Source: Helicobacter cetorum (GTDB lineage Bacteria; Campylobacterota; Campylobacteria; Campylobacterales; UBA6016). Taken from it: 64,000 nucleotides of DNA. The notes beneath the pieces are model-generated. The model was given only the letters and a program-made list of their open reading frames with translations. It searched no databases and was not told the DNA's origin. The stretch covers positions 1-64,000 of the forward strand of contig DZAX01000004.1 of assembly GCA_022729705.1 (NCBI GenBank). The letters run 5' to 3'. Shown one piece after another: positions 35,226 to 46,924 of this stretch (positions are counted from its first letter, which is position 1; every line of letters begins with the position of its first letter). Both the position numbers and the translations under genes were made by a program.

Positions 35226-36417
35226 CGGGTGCGCAGGCAAAGATTCGCTTCTTGACGTAACAAAGACGGATACGAGTCTGCCAAAGCCTTCAAACGTTAG
35301 AACAATGAGCGATAGAACATCCATTGGTTTTGAGTGGGATTACCCCAACAATCCAGCTATTGCGGGTTATCGCATATATAGGGGTTCTCCAAATGGCGGT
35401 TCGGAGCTTATCGGTATTACAAAGGATAGGTTTACGTCTCATTATGTGGACACCGATTTGAAAGAGGAGACGGCTTATTCATATAGATTTTCATCATATA
35501 CAATCGATAAAACAGAATCAGACGCCACGCCGGTTGTAAGCGTAAAAACCGCTCCGCAATTAGAAGCGGTCAGCTTTATAGCCTCTGTAAGCAACTTGCC
35601 AAATAGATCAAAAATAGTTTGGAGACCACACGTTAGCCCTGAAGTCTCTGGGTATATTGTGCAAAAAAACGTAGCGGGCGGTAAAAACTGGGAGGATGTC
35701 GCAAAAGTTTCATCTAGGTTAATGTCTGAATATATAGACAAAGAAGTGGATAATGGAAAAGTGTACTACTACAGAGTTATTGCAAAAACATGCGACGGCT
35801 CGTATTCCAAGCCTAGTCAAGCCGTTGCCGTAAATACAAAAAATCCTCCCGCGGCAATCCCTGAGCTTGGCGCATCAAAAAACTTGCCAAGACAGATTGC
35901 TCTTAGTTGGCAACCTACAATCCAAAAAGAGTTTTTTGCCTACAGGCTATACAGAGCAGACGCTATTGACTCAGCTTATTCGCTTATCTATACGGGAAAA
36001 GAGACAAAATATCTCGACACGATAAGTCGTGATGGGGAGACAAAATACTACAAAATAACAGTTATAGATAAAGACGAATTGGAGTCCCCGCTAAGTCAAT
36101 CTTTTGGCGTAATGGGTTTGAGTAGAAAAAGCCCAAACACTCCGGCGTTTACGCTAGCTACTATTAAAGATAACAGGGTTTATCTTACATGGAGCAATCC
36201 AAACGGCGAAGCGGCAACATACAAAGTTACAAAAAAATGGGGTCCGATTATAGATAGGCAAAGTATCACGTATACGGATATACGAGGTCTTAGTTTTGAA
36301 GACAAAGAGATAGATTCGGGCGTTAAATATCTATATTCCATAGAGGCTGTTGATAAAGACGGCTTGATAAGCAAAGCTAGCGACGATGTGGAGCTGTTTG
36401 TTCCAAAAGGGCTTTAA
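35173..36417 (+). CDS. flpA: FlpA-like fibronectin type III lipoprotein
   Basis: In Campylobacter jejuni the lipoprotein between the pseudouridine synthase and trmB is FlpA, which binds host fibronectin. This 414-residue protein has the same neighbours, a lipoprotein signal ending LISGC, and about four fibronectin type III-like repeats, for example PSNVRTMSDRTSIGFEWDYP and ELGASKNLPRQIALSWQPTI. I chose the TTG at 35173 because AAAGGAG lies just upstream and the signal peptide follows directly; a longer upstream frame adds unlikely basic residues. A role in host adhesion is not implied for a free-living cell. Confidence 0.85.
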   Translation: MRYLTKGLSALFLAALISGCAGKDSLLDVTKTDTSLPKPSNVRTMSDRTSIGFEWDYPNNPAIAGYRIYRGSPNGGSELIGITKDRFTSHYVDTDLKEETAYSYRFSSYTIDKTESDATPVVSVKTAPQLEAVSFIASVSNLPNRSKIVWRPHVSPEVSGYIVQKNVAGGKNWEDVAKVSSRLMSEYIDKEVDNGKVYYYRVIAKTCDGSYSKPSQAVAVNTKNPPAAIPELGASKNLPRQIALSWQPTIQKEFFAYRLYRADAIDSAYSLIYTGKETKYLDTISRDGETKYYKITVIDKDELESPLSQSFGVMGLSRKSPNTPAFTLATIKDNRVYLTWSNPNGEAATYKVTKKWGPIIDRQSITYTDIRGLSFEDKEIDSGVKYLYSIEAVDKDGLISKASDDVELFVPKGL

Positions 36418-37587
36418 TTGCCGCATGCGTTTGTCCGAAACATAAAAAGCGATATTACGCCGCATGTCATCGGCGACTTCACGCTTATTGAATTTTTTGA
36501 TGCGTCTCGCTATTCTTTGGCGTTTGTAGAGATGAGGGGCGTACGCTTTGCCCTCTCTGTTAGAAAAAAAGGGGACGCTTACCTGATAAAGCCGGAAAAG
36601 CTAACGCGCCCCTCGGAGCTAAGCTTAACAAAAGAGGCGATAGCGATTTTTTGCGACGCTTTTTGCGGCGATAGGTTAGCGTCAAATGTGGCGCTTAAAA
36701 AAGAGAAGCCAAAGAGCCGAAAACTATTAGACCCCCTCTTTTTTTGCGAACACCCTGAGTTTTTTATGGGTGAGGTCTCTGTTGAGGTCGGTTTTGGTAG
36801 CGGACGACATCTGCTTTTTCGCGCCAAAGAGGAGCCAGATAAGAAATTTATCGGCATAGAGATTTATAAACCTTCCATAGAGCAGGTATTAAGGCAGTGC
36901 GAGCTTCAAGGGCTTGAAAATGTGTATATAGTTGATTTTGACGCAAGGCTTGTTATTGAGACGATGAAAGAAGGCTCTATTTCGGAAATATATGTACACT
37001 TTCCGGTTCCTTGGCCAAATAGTCCGACTAGGCGCGTAATCTCTAAAAGCTTTTTAGAGGTTTGCGCAAAAACACTAAAAAACGGCGGCTTTATGGAGCT
37101 TCGAAGCGACGATAGAGAGTATTTTGAGTATGCATTTAATTGCGCCATGGAGCTTTGTAAAACAAAGGTTGACGCATACAAAAACGAACCCGCTGATATA
37201 GTGAGTAAATATGAAGATAGATGGCTAAGACAGGGTAAAGATATTTTTGAGATGAGGGTGTATCCGCAAAAAAAAGAGGATTTTTGCGCCGTGGACGCCT
37301 CTTTTTGTTTTGAGGAGTCGATTGAGCTAAAAACACTTGAAAACTTACCTCAAAACGCAATAATCAATGACGGCGTATTGATTAATTTTGAAGAGACTCT
37401 TTTTTCAAAAGACGGTAAAAATTTTGCGGTTAAAGTCACTTTTGGGGATACAGCTAGACCCGATAGAAGGTATATTATGCAAATTGACGGCAAAACGTCA
37501 TACTATCCGTATTCCCCGCTTTGTGTGGAGGCGGGCAAAAAGGCGCATAAAATTATGAAAGAGTATTTGTATGGAAAAAATAGTTAA
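36418..37587 (+). CDS. trmB: tRNA (guanine-N7)-methyltransferase, extended form
   Basis: TrmB methylates G46 of tRNAs. The SAM-binding motif is VEVGFGSGRHLLFRA, and the catalytic region is VHFPVPWPNSPTRRVISKSF. At 389 residues the protein is much longer than typical TrmB (about 220), with roughly 110 extra residues in front and about 100 behind; this extended form is usual in Campylobacterota. The start is TTG at 36418, directly after the flpA stop. It overlaps ftsE by 17 bases. Confidence 0.92.
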   Translation: MPHAFVRNIKSDITPHVIGDFTLIEFFDASRYSLAFVEMRGVRFALSVRKKGDAYLIKPEKLTRPSELSLTKEAIAIFCDAFCGDRLASNVALKKEKPKSRKLLDPLFFCEHPEFFMGEVSVEVGFGSGRHLLFRAKEEPDKKFIGIEIYKPSIEQVLRQCELQGLENVYIVDFDARLVIETMKEGSISEIYVHFPVPWPNSPTRRVISKSFLEVCAKTLKNGGFMELRSDDREYFEYAFNCAMELCKTKVDAYKNEPADIVSKYEDRWLRQGKDIFEMRVYPQKKEDFCAVDASFCFEESIELKTLENLPQNAIINDGVLINFEETLFSKDGKNFAVKVTFGDTARPDRRYIMQIDGKTSYYPYSPLCVEAGKKAHKIMKEYLYGKNS

Positions 37588-38239
37588 CGCACAAAATCTG
37601 TTTTTGGGATATAAAAAAGAGGAGCCTGTCATTAAAGGTAGCTCTTTTTCAATAAACAGGGGCGAATTCGTCTTTTTGACCGGAAACAGCGGGAGCGGCA
37701 AAACAACCCTTATAAAATCTCTTTACGGCGGTATGCGACCAAAAAGCGGTATACTTGAAGTTGGCGGGTTCAATATGATGAAGATTGGCAGCTCAAAACT
37801 AAGGGGGCTTAGGCGCAAAATGGGGCTTGTTTTCCAAGACTATAAGCTTATCGAGGAGTGGAGCATCAAAAAAAACGTGATGTTACCGCTTCTTATAGAG
37901 GGGTATTCGGGCGCAATTTGTGAACAACAGAGTGCAAAGCTTTTGACTCATGTTAAGCTTACGCATAAGGCGGAAGCTTATCCAGATGAACTATCAGGAG
38001 GAGAACAGCAGCGAGCGGCGGTTGCGAGAGCTCTTGTGCATAGTCCGCTTATGATAATTGCCGACGAACCAACGGGAAATCTTGACGACTACTCGTCTGA
38101 GGTTGTTATGGATCTTTTAAAAACGGCGTACAATTGTGAGATAACGGTGCTTATAGCCACACATCATATACCAAATAGGTTTGAGTTGCCGTACAAAACC
38201 CTTCACATTGAAAGCGGAAATATTCATGAAATATCTTAA
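37571..38239 (+). CDS. ftsE: Cell division ATP-binding protein FtsE
   Basis: FtsE is the ATPase of the FtsEX complex, which switches on murein hydrolases at the division site. The 222-residue protein has Walker [12 protein letters not shown]-loop [10 protein letters not shown], signature [15 protein letters not shown] and Walker [14 protein letters not shown]. It overlaps both trmB and ftsX, and the likely hydrolase activator follows, so the whole division module is together. Confidence 0.95.
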   Translation: MEKIVNAQNLFLGYKKEEPVIKGSSFSINRGEFVFLTGNSGSGKTTLIKSLYGGMRPKSGILEVGGFNMMKIGSSKLRGLRRKMGLVFQDYKLIEEWSIKKNVMLPLLIEGYSGAICEQQSAKLLTHVKLTHKAEAYPDELSGGEQQRAAVARALVHSPLMIIADEPTGNLDDYSSEVVMDLLKTAYNCEITVLIATHHIPNRFELPYKTLHIESGNIHEIS

Positions 38240-39038
38240 AAATCATTTAATGCTTATATTTTCCCTAGTCGCCCTGCTTGGCAGTTATCAGTTTTATCTT
38301 ACTATCGTGGATTTGACCTCATCTTATGAAAAGAAGCTTGCAAAAGAGTATTCGATAGTTGCAGTAGCGACGCACAAGATAGAAGAGAGTGCTTTTAAAG
38401 ATAGATCTAGCTTGATAGCTTCAGCGGAAATTATCAATGCAGAGCCATTTTTTGCAGAGTTTAGCGATGATTTATCACCTGAGATTTATGAGCAGCTTAA
38501 GACGTCCCTACCTATTTTTTATCGACTAAAGCTAACCAGATACCCGACTAAAGCCGAATTAGAAGACGTGTGCGACTCTGTCCGCACCGCACAGGACGTT
38601 GTAAAAGTAGAGAATTTTGCGATGGCGCAAAGCTCTATTTCCGCCTTATTAAACGGGCTTAAGTCCGCTACGGCGCTCTATCTTGCGGTTATTTTTATTT
38701 TTAATGTTTTGCTATTTATTAAGTTTATGGAGGTGTGGAGCTTTGAGCACATCTCAAGAATGCAGATAATGGCGATTTTTGGGGCTCCAGCTTGGATGCG
38801 TAGCGCAACGCTTATCAAAACGGCGGTTATGGACTCTTTGGCGGCGACAATTATTACCGTGGCTATGTTTTATTATATATCAATTTCGCCTGAGTCGGTT
38901 AGTTACCTAAAAAATATAGGAATTGACGGCAAAATATATTTTTATCCATTGGAGAGTTTTTTACATCTTGGCGGTATGGCTCTTAGCGTCTCTCTCTTTT
39001 CTGTACTTATGGTGGCGTTTAGAAGGCGTATGCCTTGA
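38226..39038 (+). CDS. ftsX: Cell division membrane protein FtsX
   Basis: FtsX is the membrane partner of FtsE. I start it at the ATG at 38226 ([20 protein letters not shown]), which overlaps the ftsE end by 14 bases; a longer frame from 38181 would only copy ftsE sequence. The 270-residue protein has a first helix at the N-terminus, a periplasmic domain, and three further helices (ALYLAVIFIFNVLLFIKFME, SLAATIITVAMFYYI, LGGMALSVSLFSVLMVAF). Four helices match the family. Confidence 0.92.
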   Translation: MKYLKNHLMLIFSLVALLGSYQFYLTIVDLTSSYEKKLAKEYSIVAVATHKIEESAFKDRSSLIASAEIINAEPFFAEFSDDLSPEIYEQLKTSLPIFYRLKLTRYPTKAELEDVCDSVRTAQDVVKVENFAMAQSSISALLNGLKSATALYLAVIFIFNVLLFIKFMEVWSFEHISRMQIMAIFGAPAWMRSATLIKTAVMDSLAATIITVAMFYYISISPESVSYLKNIGIDGKIYFYPLESFLHLGGMALSVSLFSVLMVAFRRRMP

Positions 39039-40306
39039 AACGCGCCTCGATTATAGCATCCATTGCGTGTCTTGCGATATATACGGCGGGAGCGGCAAAC
39101 GGCTCGCTTGAGAAAGATATAAAAAAGACGCAGTCGCAAATCGCAAAAAAAGGAAAGGAGTATAACAGGCTTACAAACTCTATCGACGAAGCCGCAAAGG
39201 ATATTATCGAAGAGCAAAATAGAATTAAGTCTTTGGATATTCAGATAGCGGAGCTGGAAGCTGATGTTTTAAAGCTGAGCATTGAGCATAAAGAAAAAAA
39301 TACGCAAGCGCAAGCGGTAGAAGAGCAAAAAAGAAAACTTGAAAACGAAAAAGATGAGTTAGAGAGAAAACTTATCACAATATTGGCTAAAGATTTATCA
39401 TCTTCTTTTGTGCTTAGCGCAACACAAGCATCAAAAGAAGATGACATCATAAAGGCGGAACTCTCCAAAACTCTTTCAAAAACCGTTGGCGGATATGTGC
39501 AGAAGCTAAAAGCGGAATATTTAGTGCGTCAGCAGATGATAGTTGAGCTTGAGGATAAAATTAAGCAGATAAAAAACTCAATGACCGTTTTGGAGCAAAA
39601 AAAAGCAAAACTTGCCGCCACAAAAGAAGAAAGAATCAAAAGAATTGCAAAAATCCAAAAACAAGCGGAAAACTATAAGGCGAGGTTGGAGAGTTTGGCA
39701 AGAGAGCAACAACAAGCCAGAGCGACGCTTGAGCAGCTCAATATTCTAAAAAGACAAAAACTGGCAGAATCTAGTAGGGCAAAACCTGAAGTAAAACAGA
39801 TGGTAAAAAAGTCAACTTCCTCAACAAAACCTCTTAACGATATTAATATTGAAGATATTGAGCTAAGCAGCGATATTAAAATGATGGGTTCTTCATATCA
39901 GGCCGCAAAAACGGTTAGGTACACGGGGCGGAAAACGCCCCCTCCAATCGATGACTATCAGGTTGTTAAGCAGTTTGGACCTTATATCGATCCGATATAC
40001 AAAATACGAATACACAACGATTCGGTGGTTCTTCGCTCAAACTCATCTGATGTGATGGTAAAAAACATACTGGATGGCAAAGTAGTATTTGCAAAGCCTG
40101 TGGCGGCTCTTGGCAATGTGGTAATAGTGCAGCATGAGGGTAATTTGCACTCTATCTATGCGCATTTGAGCAAAATTGCCCCAACCCTGCAAAGCGGTAA
40201 AAAGATAGAGCAAGGCGATGTCGTTGGCAGAGTGGAAAAAGAGCTTACTTTTGAGGTGACAAAAGAGGATGTTCCGATAAATCCGATGGAGGTCATTGCG
40301 AATTAG
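39035..40306 (+). CDS. EnvC-like murein hydrolase activator (degenerate M23)
   Basis: The 423-residue protein has a signal peptide, a long coiled coil (about 25-245, starting LEKDIKKTQSQIAKKGKEYN) and a C-terminal LytM/M23 domain with GNVVIVQHEGNLHSIYAHLS. The final metal-binding site of active enzymes (normally HFE) reads LTFEVTKED, so the histidine is missing. That loss is typical of EnvC-type activators, which do not cut peptidoglycan themselves but are gated by FtsEX. It overlaps ftsX by four bases. Confidence 0.88.
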   Translation: MKRASIIASIACLAIYTAGAANGSLEKDIKKTQSQIAKKGKEYNRLTNSIDEAAKDIIEEQNRIKSLDIQIAELEADVLKLSIEHKEKNTQAQAVEEQKRKLENEKDELERKLITILAKDLSSSFVLSATQASKEDDIIKAELSKTLSKTVGGYVQKLKAEYLVRQQMIVELEDKIKQIKNSMTVLEQKKAKLAATKEERIKRIAKIQKQAENYKARLESLAREQQQARATLEQLNILKRQKLAESSRAKPEVKQMVKKSTSSTKPLNDINIEDIELSSDIKMMGSSYQAAKTVRYTGRKTPPPIDDYQVVKQFGPYIDPIYKIRIHNDSVVLRSNSSDVMVKNILDGKVVFAKPVAALGNVVIVQHEGNLHSIYAHLSKIAPTLQSGKKIEQGDVVGRVEKELTFEVTKEDVPINPMEVIAN

Positions 40307-40525
40307 TAGGCGCTACGCTTAAAAAAAACCGTCACTCTTCTGCTGATTTTTAAGTGCGATGGTTTGCCCTATTGATTATTTACGATTATTTTAGTAGAAT
40401 TTGCGGTTTTAAAGTCGTTAAGCGGCTATTGTGTTGGCGGATACAGTCTTGCAAGGTCTTGTAGGGGCTTTGCTATCTTGCGATATAAAGTCGCAATTAA
40501 ATTAAGATCTTTTTGGGAGGTTGGT

Positions 40526-40696
40526 ATGAAAATAGCATACAGCGAAGCGCTTCAAAATTTTGAGTACGATGATAACAATGATTATTGGGTAAGAAAAGAG
40601 GACGGTAGAGCTTTTTATTTTCTTGAGAAAGACACAGACGATATGGTAAAAATAACCGAAGTTTGTGACGACTCCTGTAATCAATCAATGGTCTAA
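40526..40696 (+). CDS. Small acidic hypothetical protein
   Basis: A 56-residue protein, MKIAYSEALQNFEYDDNNDY at its start and TEVCDDSCNQSMV at its end. I do not recognise a family. The case for a real gene is a strong ribosome-binding site, GGGAGG, six bases before the ATG at 40526, and the inverted repeat just after its stop. Two cysteines near the C-terminus (CDDSC) could bind a metal. It precedes the porin gene. Confidence 0.6.
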   Translation: MKIAYSEALQNFEYDDNNDYWVRKEDGRAFYFLEKDTDDMVKITEVCDDSCNQSMV

Positions 40697-40706
40697 ATAT
40701 AAAAAT

Positions 40707-40749
40707 CTATAGCAACCTTATTCTGCTATAAAGTTTAAGGTTGCTATAG
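40707..40749 (+). terminator. Perfect 14-base inverted repeat
   Basis: CTATAGCAACCTTA (40707-40720) and TAAGGTTGCTATAG (40736-40749) pair without a mismatch around a 15-base loop. No T run follows, so it is either an atypical terminator of the small gene, an mRNA stabiliser, or an operator for the porin gene about 210 bases downstream. Confidence 0.55.
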
Positions 40750-40960
40750 AGGACTCTCACGACACCTCCTCTTAACCACGAAACCCTCTTTAGTAAAACC
40801 TGTAACAATTTATCAAAATATATCTATAAAAATTAGAAAAATTAATATTTAATAGTGCGTTAATGCTACTTGTCATAAAATTCAATAATCTGTTGCTTAT
40901 CGCTTTGTTAATTTAAAAGTAAGAACGATACAGATTTACAAAAAAATAAAAGGAGTGCTT

Positions 40961-42496
40961 ATGAAAAGAATAAGCGTGTTTTCGATTGCAACCATATTAG
41001 CGACTTCGGCTTTTGCCTCAGATGATTTGACGGCTATGAAGGCTGAATTGGAGGCTTTGAAGCTTCAAGTAGTAGAACTTAAAAAAAATCAAGAGGCTTC
41101 AGACATAAAAGCTATCGCCACACAAATAAAAGAGCTTAAGACAAGAACAGGCGGGAACAACCTAAAGTGGGACGCCGATTATAGAGCAAGCTACGACGTG
41201 CTTGACTACAAAATGGCCGATGGCTCAAAAACTTCTAACGGCGTACTATCAAATAGGCTTTGGCTTGGTATGAAAGCGGCTCCTAGAAAAGATTTTAGTT
41301 TCATAGGTCGGCTCTCTTATAATAAAGCATTTGGCGCAACCGCAAATAATGCGTCTGCAAACACATCGGGAAATGCAAATTTTGACTGGGTAACCAACGA
41401 AAATCTTGGCTCAAACGAAGTCAAGGTAAAAACTCTTTACGGTATCTATTTTGGAAACATAGGCGATGTAGACTACACGGCTAGTATCGGTAGAAGAGCC
41501 TCTACAAACGGAACTCTTGCAAATCTAAGAAGCGACGATACAGAAGCCTCTCCAAACGGGCATATGATAAACGTAGAGTTTGACGGTGCAAGCTTTAACT
41601 TTAACCTAGACAAAGTAACCGACGTTCCCGGCATGGCGTTTAAGCTCTGTATGGGAAGAGGGCTTACAAATGCAAACTCTAGGTTTATGATGACCAATGA
41701 GGGTAAGATGCAGATGGCGGACTATACGCATGACGATACAAGAAACGTCAATATCGATATGTTTGGCTTTATTTTTACGCCGTTTGACAACGGACAGTAC
41801 CGCGTGACCACTCAGGTGTTTAAAGCGTGGAATCTAATCGGTTACGATATGATGAATGCGACTACGTCTATGAGTGCTATGAATGTTGCCAAAATGATGA
41901 ACGAGGTAAAAAACGGCGGATTTGAAACGTTTGGCGATTTCTACGGCGGCACCGTTAGCTTTGTGGCTACCGGTATAGGAAATGATATTAGTGATTTCCT
42001 TGACAATACAACCGCATTTGCCAGCTGGTCTATAAGCAAAACGGATCCCAACAATCAGCACGCTCCAAAACAGATGGCTAGTGCTCTTGGGCTTGCTACG
42101 GGCGGTATGATGGGTGATGATAAATCACAAATCGGAACGTCTATTTGGCTTGGCGTTCAGATGCCTGCCGTATTCACAAAAGATGGTAAAATCGGACTAG
42201 AGTACAATCAAGGAAGCAAGTGGTGGAGAAGCTTCACATATGGCGAAGATACTATGGTTGGTTCAAAACTAGCCGCTAGGGGTAAGGCGTATGAGGCTTA
42301 CTATACTCAGCCGATATTGGGAAAAATTTTGACCGGTCAGCTAAGGTATACAAAAATTGATTATGACTATGCCGGAAGCAACGCATTCTTTGGAGACGAG
42401 GGGCATCCGTATGATATAGATAGCGCACAAGCTAAGATGTTTGGCGCCGTAAAAACGGCTTCAAATATAATGGGCTACTTAAGATATAGATATTAA
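40961..42496 (+). CDS. DUF3373-type outer membrane porin
   Basis: The 511-residue precursor has a signal peptide (VFSIATILATSAFAS), a short coiled coil (MKAELEALKLQVVELKKNQE) and then alternating strands rich in Gly, Asn and aromatics, ending in YLRYRY with the terminal aromatic of beta-barrel proteins. The segment KTRTGGNNLKWDADYRASYD is typical of the DUF3373 family of epsilonproteobacterial outer membrane proteins. GGAG before the ATG at 40961 fixes the start. Substrate unknown. Confidence 0.85.
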   Translation: MKRISVFSIATILATSAFASDDLTAMKAELEALKLQVVELKKNQEASDIKAIATQIKELKTRTGGNNLKWDADYRASYDVLDYKMADGSKTSNGVLSNRLWLGMKAAPRKDFSFIGRLSYNKAFGATANNASANTSGNANFDWVTNENLGSNEVKVKTLYGIYFGNIGDVDYTASIGRRASTNGTLANLRSDDTEASPNGHMINVEFDGASFNFNLDKVTDVPGMAFKLCMGRGLTNANSRFMMTNEGKMQMADYTHDDTRNVNIDMFGFIFTPFDNGQYRVTTQVFKAWNLIGYDMMNATTSMSAMNVAKMMNEVKNGGFETFGDFYGGTVSFVATGIGNDISDFLDNTTAFASWSISKTDPNNQHAPKQMASALGLATGGMMGDDKSQIGTSIWLGVQMPAVFTKDGKIGLEYNQGSKWWRSFTYGEDTMVGSKLAARGKAYEAYYTQPILGKILTGQLRYTKIDYDYAGSNAFFGDEGHPYDIDSAQAKMFGAVKTASNIMGYLRYRY

Positions 42497-42508
42497 TTCA
42501 CGTTATGT

Positions 42509-42535
42509 GCCAATACGAACAAAACTCGTATTGGC
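42509..42535. repeat. Single hairpin module
   Basis: Arms GCCAATACGA and TCGTATTGGC pair perfectly around ACAAAAC. CGTTATGT stands before it and GCATAGACG after, echoing the ATGTTATGC/GCGTAACAT ends of the composite repeat. The outer stem matches the last module at 30828, while the inner stem differs. It sits between the convergent porin and aroK genes and could terminate both. Confidence 0.6.
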
Positions 42536-42590
42536 AGCATAGACGCCATATTCCGCAATCAGTCTTTCATATAGACGAAAGTAAGCTTTT

Positions 42591-43076
42591 TTATATGAAA
42601 CGTAGCTCTTTTATCACTTCCTCAAAGCCTCTATTTGCATCTATAATAAATGTGGCTTTTGATTCATAAATTGGCTTGCGAGCTTCAAAAATCTTTTGGG
42701 CAAACCCTATATCTTGAAATAGCGGTCTTTTGTCAAACTCTTCAGCTTTTAGTCTTGTAAGCAACGTCTGAAAATCTACTTTTAGATATATCGTATCGCC
42801 AAGCGGCGCAAAACTATCCACCACCGTCGGCATTCCGCCGCCAACCGATATTACGCTATTGGAGACGCTAGAAGCAAGCCAGTTGAAACATTTTTTTTCC
42901 AACTCTCTGAAATACGCTTCGCCTTGTGAGGCAAAAATATCTCTAATTTTGATATCTTCAAAACTCTCTATTAAAGCGTCAGTATCAATAAAAAACATCT
43001 TTTTCTCTTTTGCGAGAGCTCTACCTACGCTACTTTTTCCGCTTCCCATAAAGCCTATCAGTGTTATGTTGTTCAT
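42591..43076 (-). CDS. aroK: Shikimate kinase
   Basis: AroK phosphorylates shikimate in the aromatic amino acid pathway. The 161-residue protein has Walker A GFMGSGKSSVGRALA, the shikimate-binding DTDALIE and FRELEKKC segments, and GGGMPTVVD. Length fits. It closes the conserved recA-eno-(two small genes)-aroK run on the minus strand and overlaps the AMIN-like gene by four bases. Confidence 0.96.
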   Translation of the reverse strand: MNNITLIGFMGSGKSSVGRALAKEKKMFFIDTDALIESFEDIKIRDIFASQGEAYFRELEKKCFNWLASSVSNSVISVGGGMPTVVDSFAPLGDTIYLKVDFQTLLTRLKAEEFDKRPLFQDIGFAQKIFEARKPIYESKATFIIDANRGFEEVIKELRFI

Positions 43077-43363
43077 TGGTGTATCTTTAGAGGTTTTAGA
43101 GGTTCTACGCTTTTTTCTATTTCATACACTTTTTTGGCTTTTTGTCCGTCTACGCCTTGATATTCGATTGTAATCTTTTTTATTTTGACGATCTCTAAGG
43201 GTAGTTGTAGTCCAATGGTTTGGAGTTTGTCGATTTTATTTATCTCTTCCATTGAGGTGCTTACATGCTCCTCTTTTTGCGTATTCTGTGCAATCTTAAA
43301 TGGATTATCTCTTGCCGCCGCAAAAACGGCGACAAATGCGGTGAGTAGCATAATACCCTTCAT
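43073..43363 (-). CDS. Small periplasmic AMIN-like protein
   Basis: The 96-residue product has a signal peptide (GIMLLTAFVAVFAAARDN), an NPFKI segment and a beta-rich end (IEYQGVDGQKAKKVYEIEKS). In relatives this place holds an AMIN-domain periplasmic protein; here the domain is short, so the assignment rests mostly on position. It lies between the FtsB-like gene and aroK, overlapping both by four bases. Confidence 0.65.
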   Translation of the reverse strand: MKGIMLLTAFVAVFAAARDNPFKIAQNTQKEEHVSTSMEEINKIDKLQTIGLQLPLEIVKIKKITIEYQGVDGQKAKKVYEIEKSVEPLKPLKIHQ

Positions 43364-43635
43364 TTGTCTCCTCCCAATTTTTCTAACTCAAAGAGCTCTT
43401 TTTGGTACATTGCGTTTTGGTTTTTTAATCTTTCTATCTCAACTTTTAGATAGTCTCTTTGATCCATTAGGCTAAAAAGAGCGGAGACTGAGTTTTGTCC
43501 AAAAAACAGATTAACCATATAAAATGTTAGCAGGGCGGCTAATAGGCAAAGAACTATTAGCTTTTTAACGCCAAGGCTAAAATCAAATAGCCTTCGGCGT
43601 TTAGGAGATTCTAGTTCTTCGAAAATATCGTTCAT
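43360..43635 (-). CDS. FtsB/DivIC-like septum initiator
   Basis: A 91-residue bitopic membrane protein: short cytoplasmic start, one membrane helix (KLIVLCLLAALLTFYMVNLFF), then a coiled coil (DYLKVEIERLKNQNAMYQKE). This is the architecture of FtsB/DivIC division proteins, and an FtsB-like gene is expected after eno in Campylobacterota. Sequence motifs are too short to be sure which family member it is. Confidence 0.8.
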   Translation of the reverse strand: MNDIFEELESPKRRRLFDFSLGVKKLIVLCLLAALLTFYMVNLFFGQNSVSALFSLMDQRDYLKVEIERLKNQNAMYQKELFELEKLGGDK

Positions 43636-43642
43636 CTATTTA

Positions 43643-45954
<2,312 letters not shown>

Positions 45955-46050
45955 TTGGATTTGCAACCTTTTAGCTGTTTATAAAATATGGTAACACTCG
46001 TTTGCTTAAAGTAGTAAGCTGTAAAATCCGCTTAAAAACATGGATTCAAA

Positions 46051-46911
46051 ATGCCAAAAATTACCATAGCCCACTCGCCGGATGCGGATGACATCTTTAT
46101 GTATTACGCTATCAAGTTTGGTTGGGTGGATACCGATAACCTTGAGTTTCAAAACTTCGCTTTGGACATAGAGACGCTTAACGAGCAAGCTTTGGCTGGG
46201 ATTTATGACGCTAGCGCCATAAGTTTTGGCGCATATCCGTTTATGAGAGACGACTACGCTCTTTTAAGGTGCGCGATGAGTTTTGGCGAAGGGTATGGTC
46301 CAAAACTGGTAAAACTAAAAGGCAAAATGCTCAAAAGAAACTTTAAAGTCGCCCTAAGCGGTAAATACACCACAAACGCAATGTTGTTTCGTATCGCCTA
46401 TCCTGAGGCTAGGTGCGTCTATATGAACTTTTTGGATATTGAAAAAGCCGTATTGGACGGTGTGACGGATGCGGGGGTGTTGATACATGAGGCGATACTT
46501 ACATACTCTGACGAGCTTGAAGTGGAGCGCGAAATATTTGACGTTTGGCGATCTTTGGCGGGCGAGCTTCCCCTGCCGCTTGGAGGTATGGCGGTTAGGC
46601 GTAGCATCCCGCTCTTAAGGGCTATAAAGATAGAACAAATACTGCAAAAAGCCGTAAATGTAGCGGTTGGCAACAAAGAGGTGTTAAGCAGAATGTTAAT
46701 TGAAAGAGATTTAATCAGGGTGGACGCTAAAAAGTTGGAAAAATATCTCTCTCTTTATGCAAACGAACGCTCAAAAGAGCTAAGCGAAGAGTCGCTCTCG
46801 GCTATTGATAAGCTTTTTGAAATAGGATATAATCATGGAATCTATGATAAAAGAATAGAAACTCGCAATATGCTTGTTCCGCACGAGTATATAGACTACA
46901 GATTTTGCTAA
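46051..46911 (+). CDS. mqnD: 1,4-dihydroxy-6-naphthoate synthase MqnD
   Basis: MqnD opens cyclic dehypoxanthine futalosine to 1,4-dihydroxy-6-naphthoate in the futalosine route to menaquinone. The 286-residue periplasmic-binding-like fold begins ITIAHSPDADDIFMYYAIKF and has DIETLNEQAL, SAISFGAYPFM and GYGPKLVKLKG, as expected. It starts a unit with fliQ and murB, and is divergent from recA. MqnA is at 4787. Confidence 0.95.
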   Translation: MPKITIAHSPDADDIFMYYAIKFGWVDTDNLEFQNFALDIETLNEQALAGIYDASAISFGAYPFMRDDYALLRCAMSFGEGYGPKLVKLKGKMLKRNFKVALSGKYTTNAMLFRIAYPEARCVYMNFLDIEKAVLDGVTDAGVLIHEAILTYSDELEVEREIFDVWRSLAGELPLPLGGMAVRRSIPLLRAIKIEQILQKAVNVAVGNKEVLSRMLIERDLIRVDAKKLEKYLSLYANERSKELSEESLSAIDKLFEIGYNHGIYDKRIETRNMLVPHEYIDYRFC

Positions 46912-46924
46912 AAGGGTAATTAAA

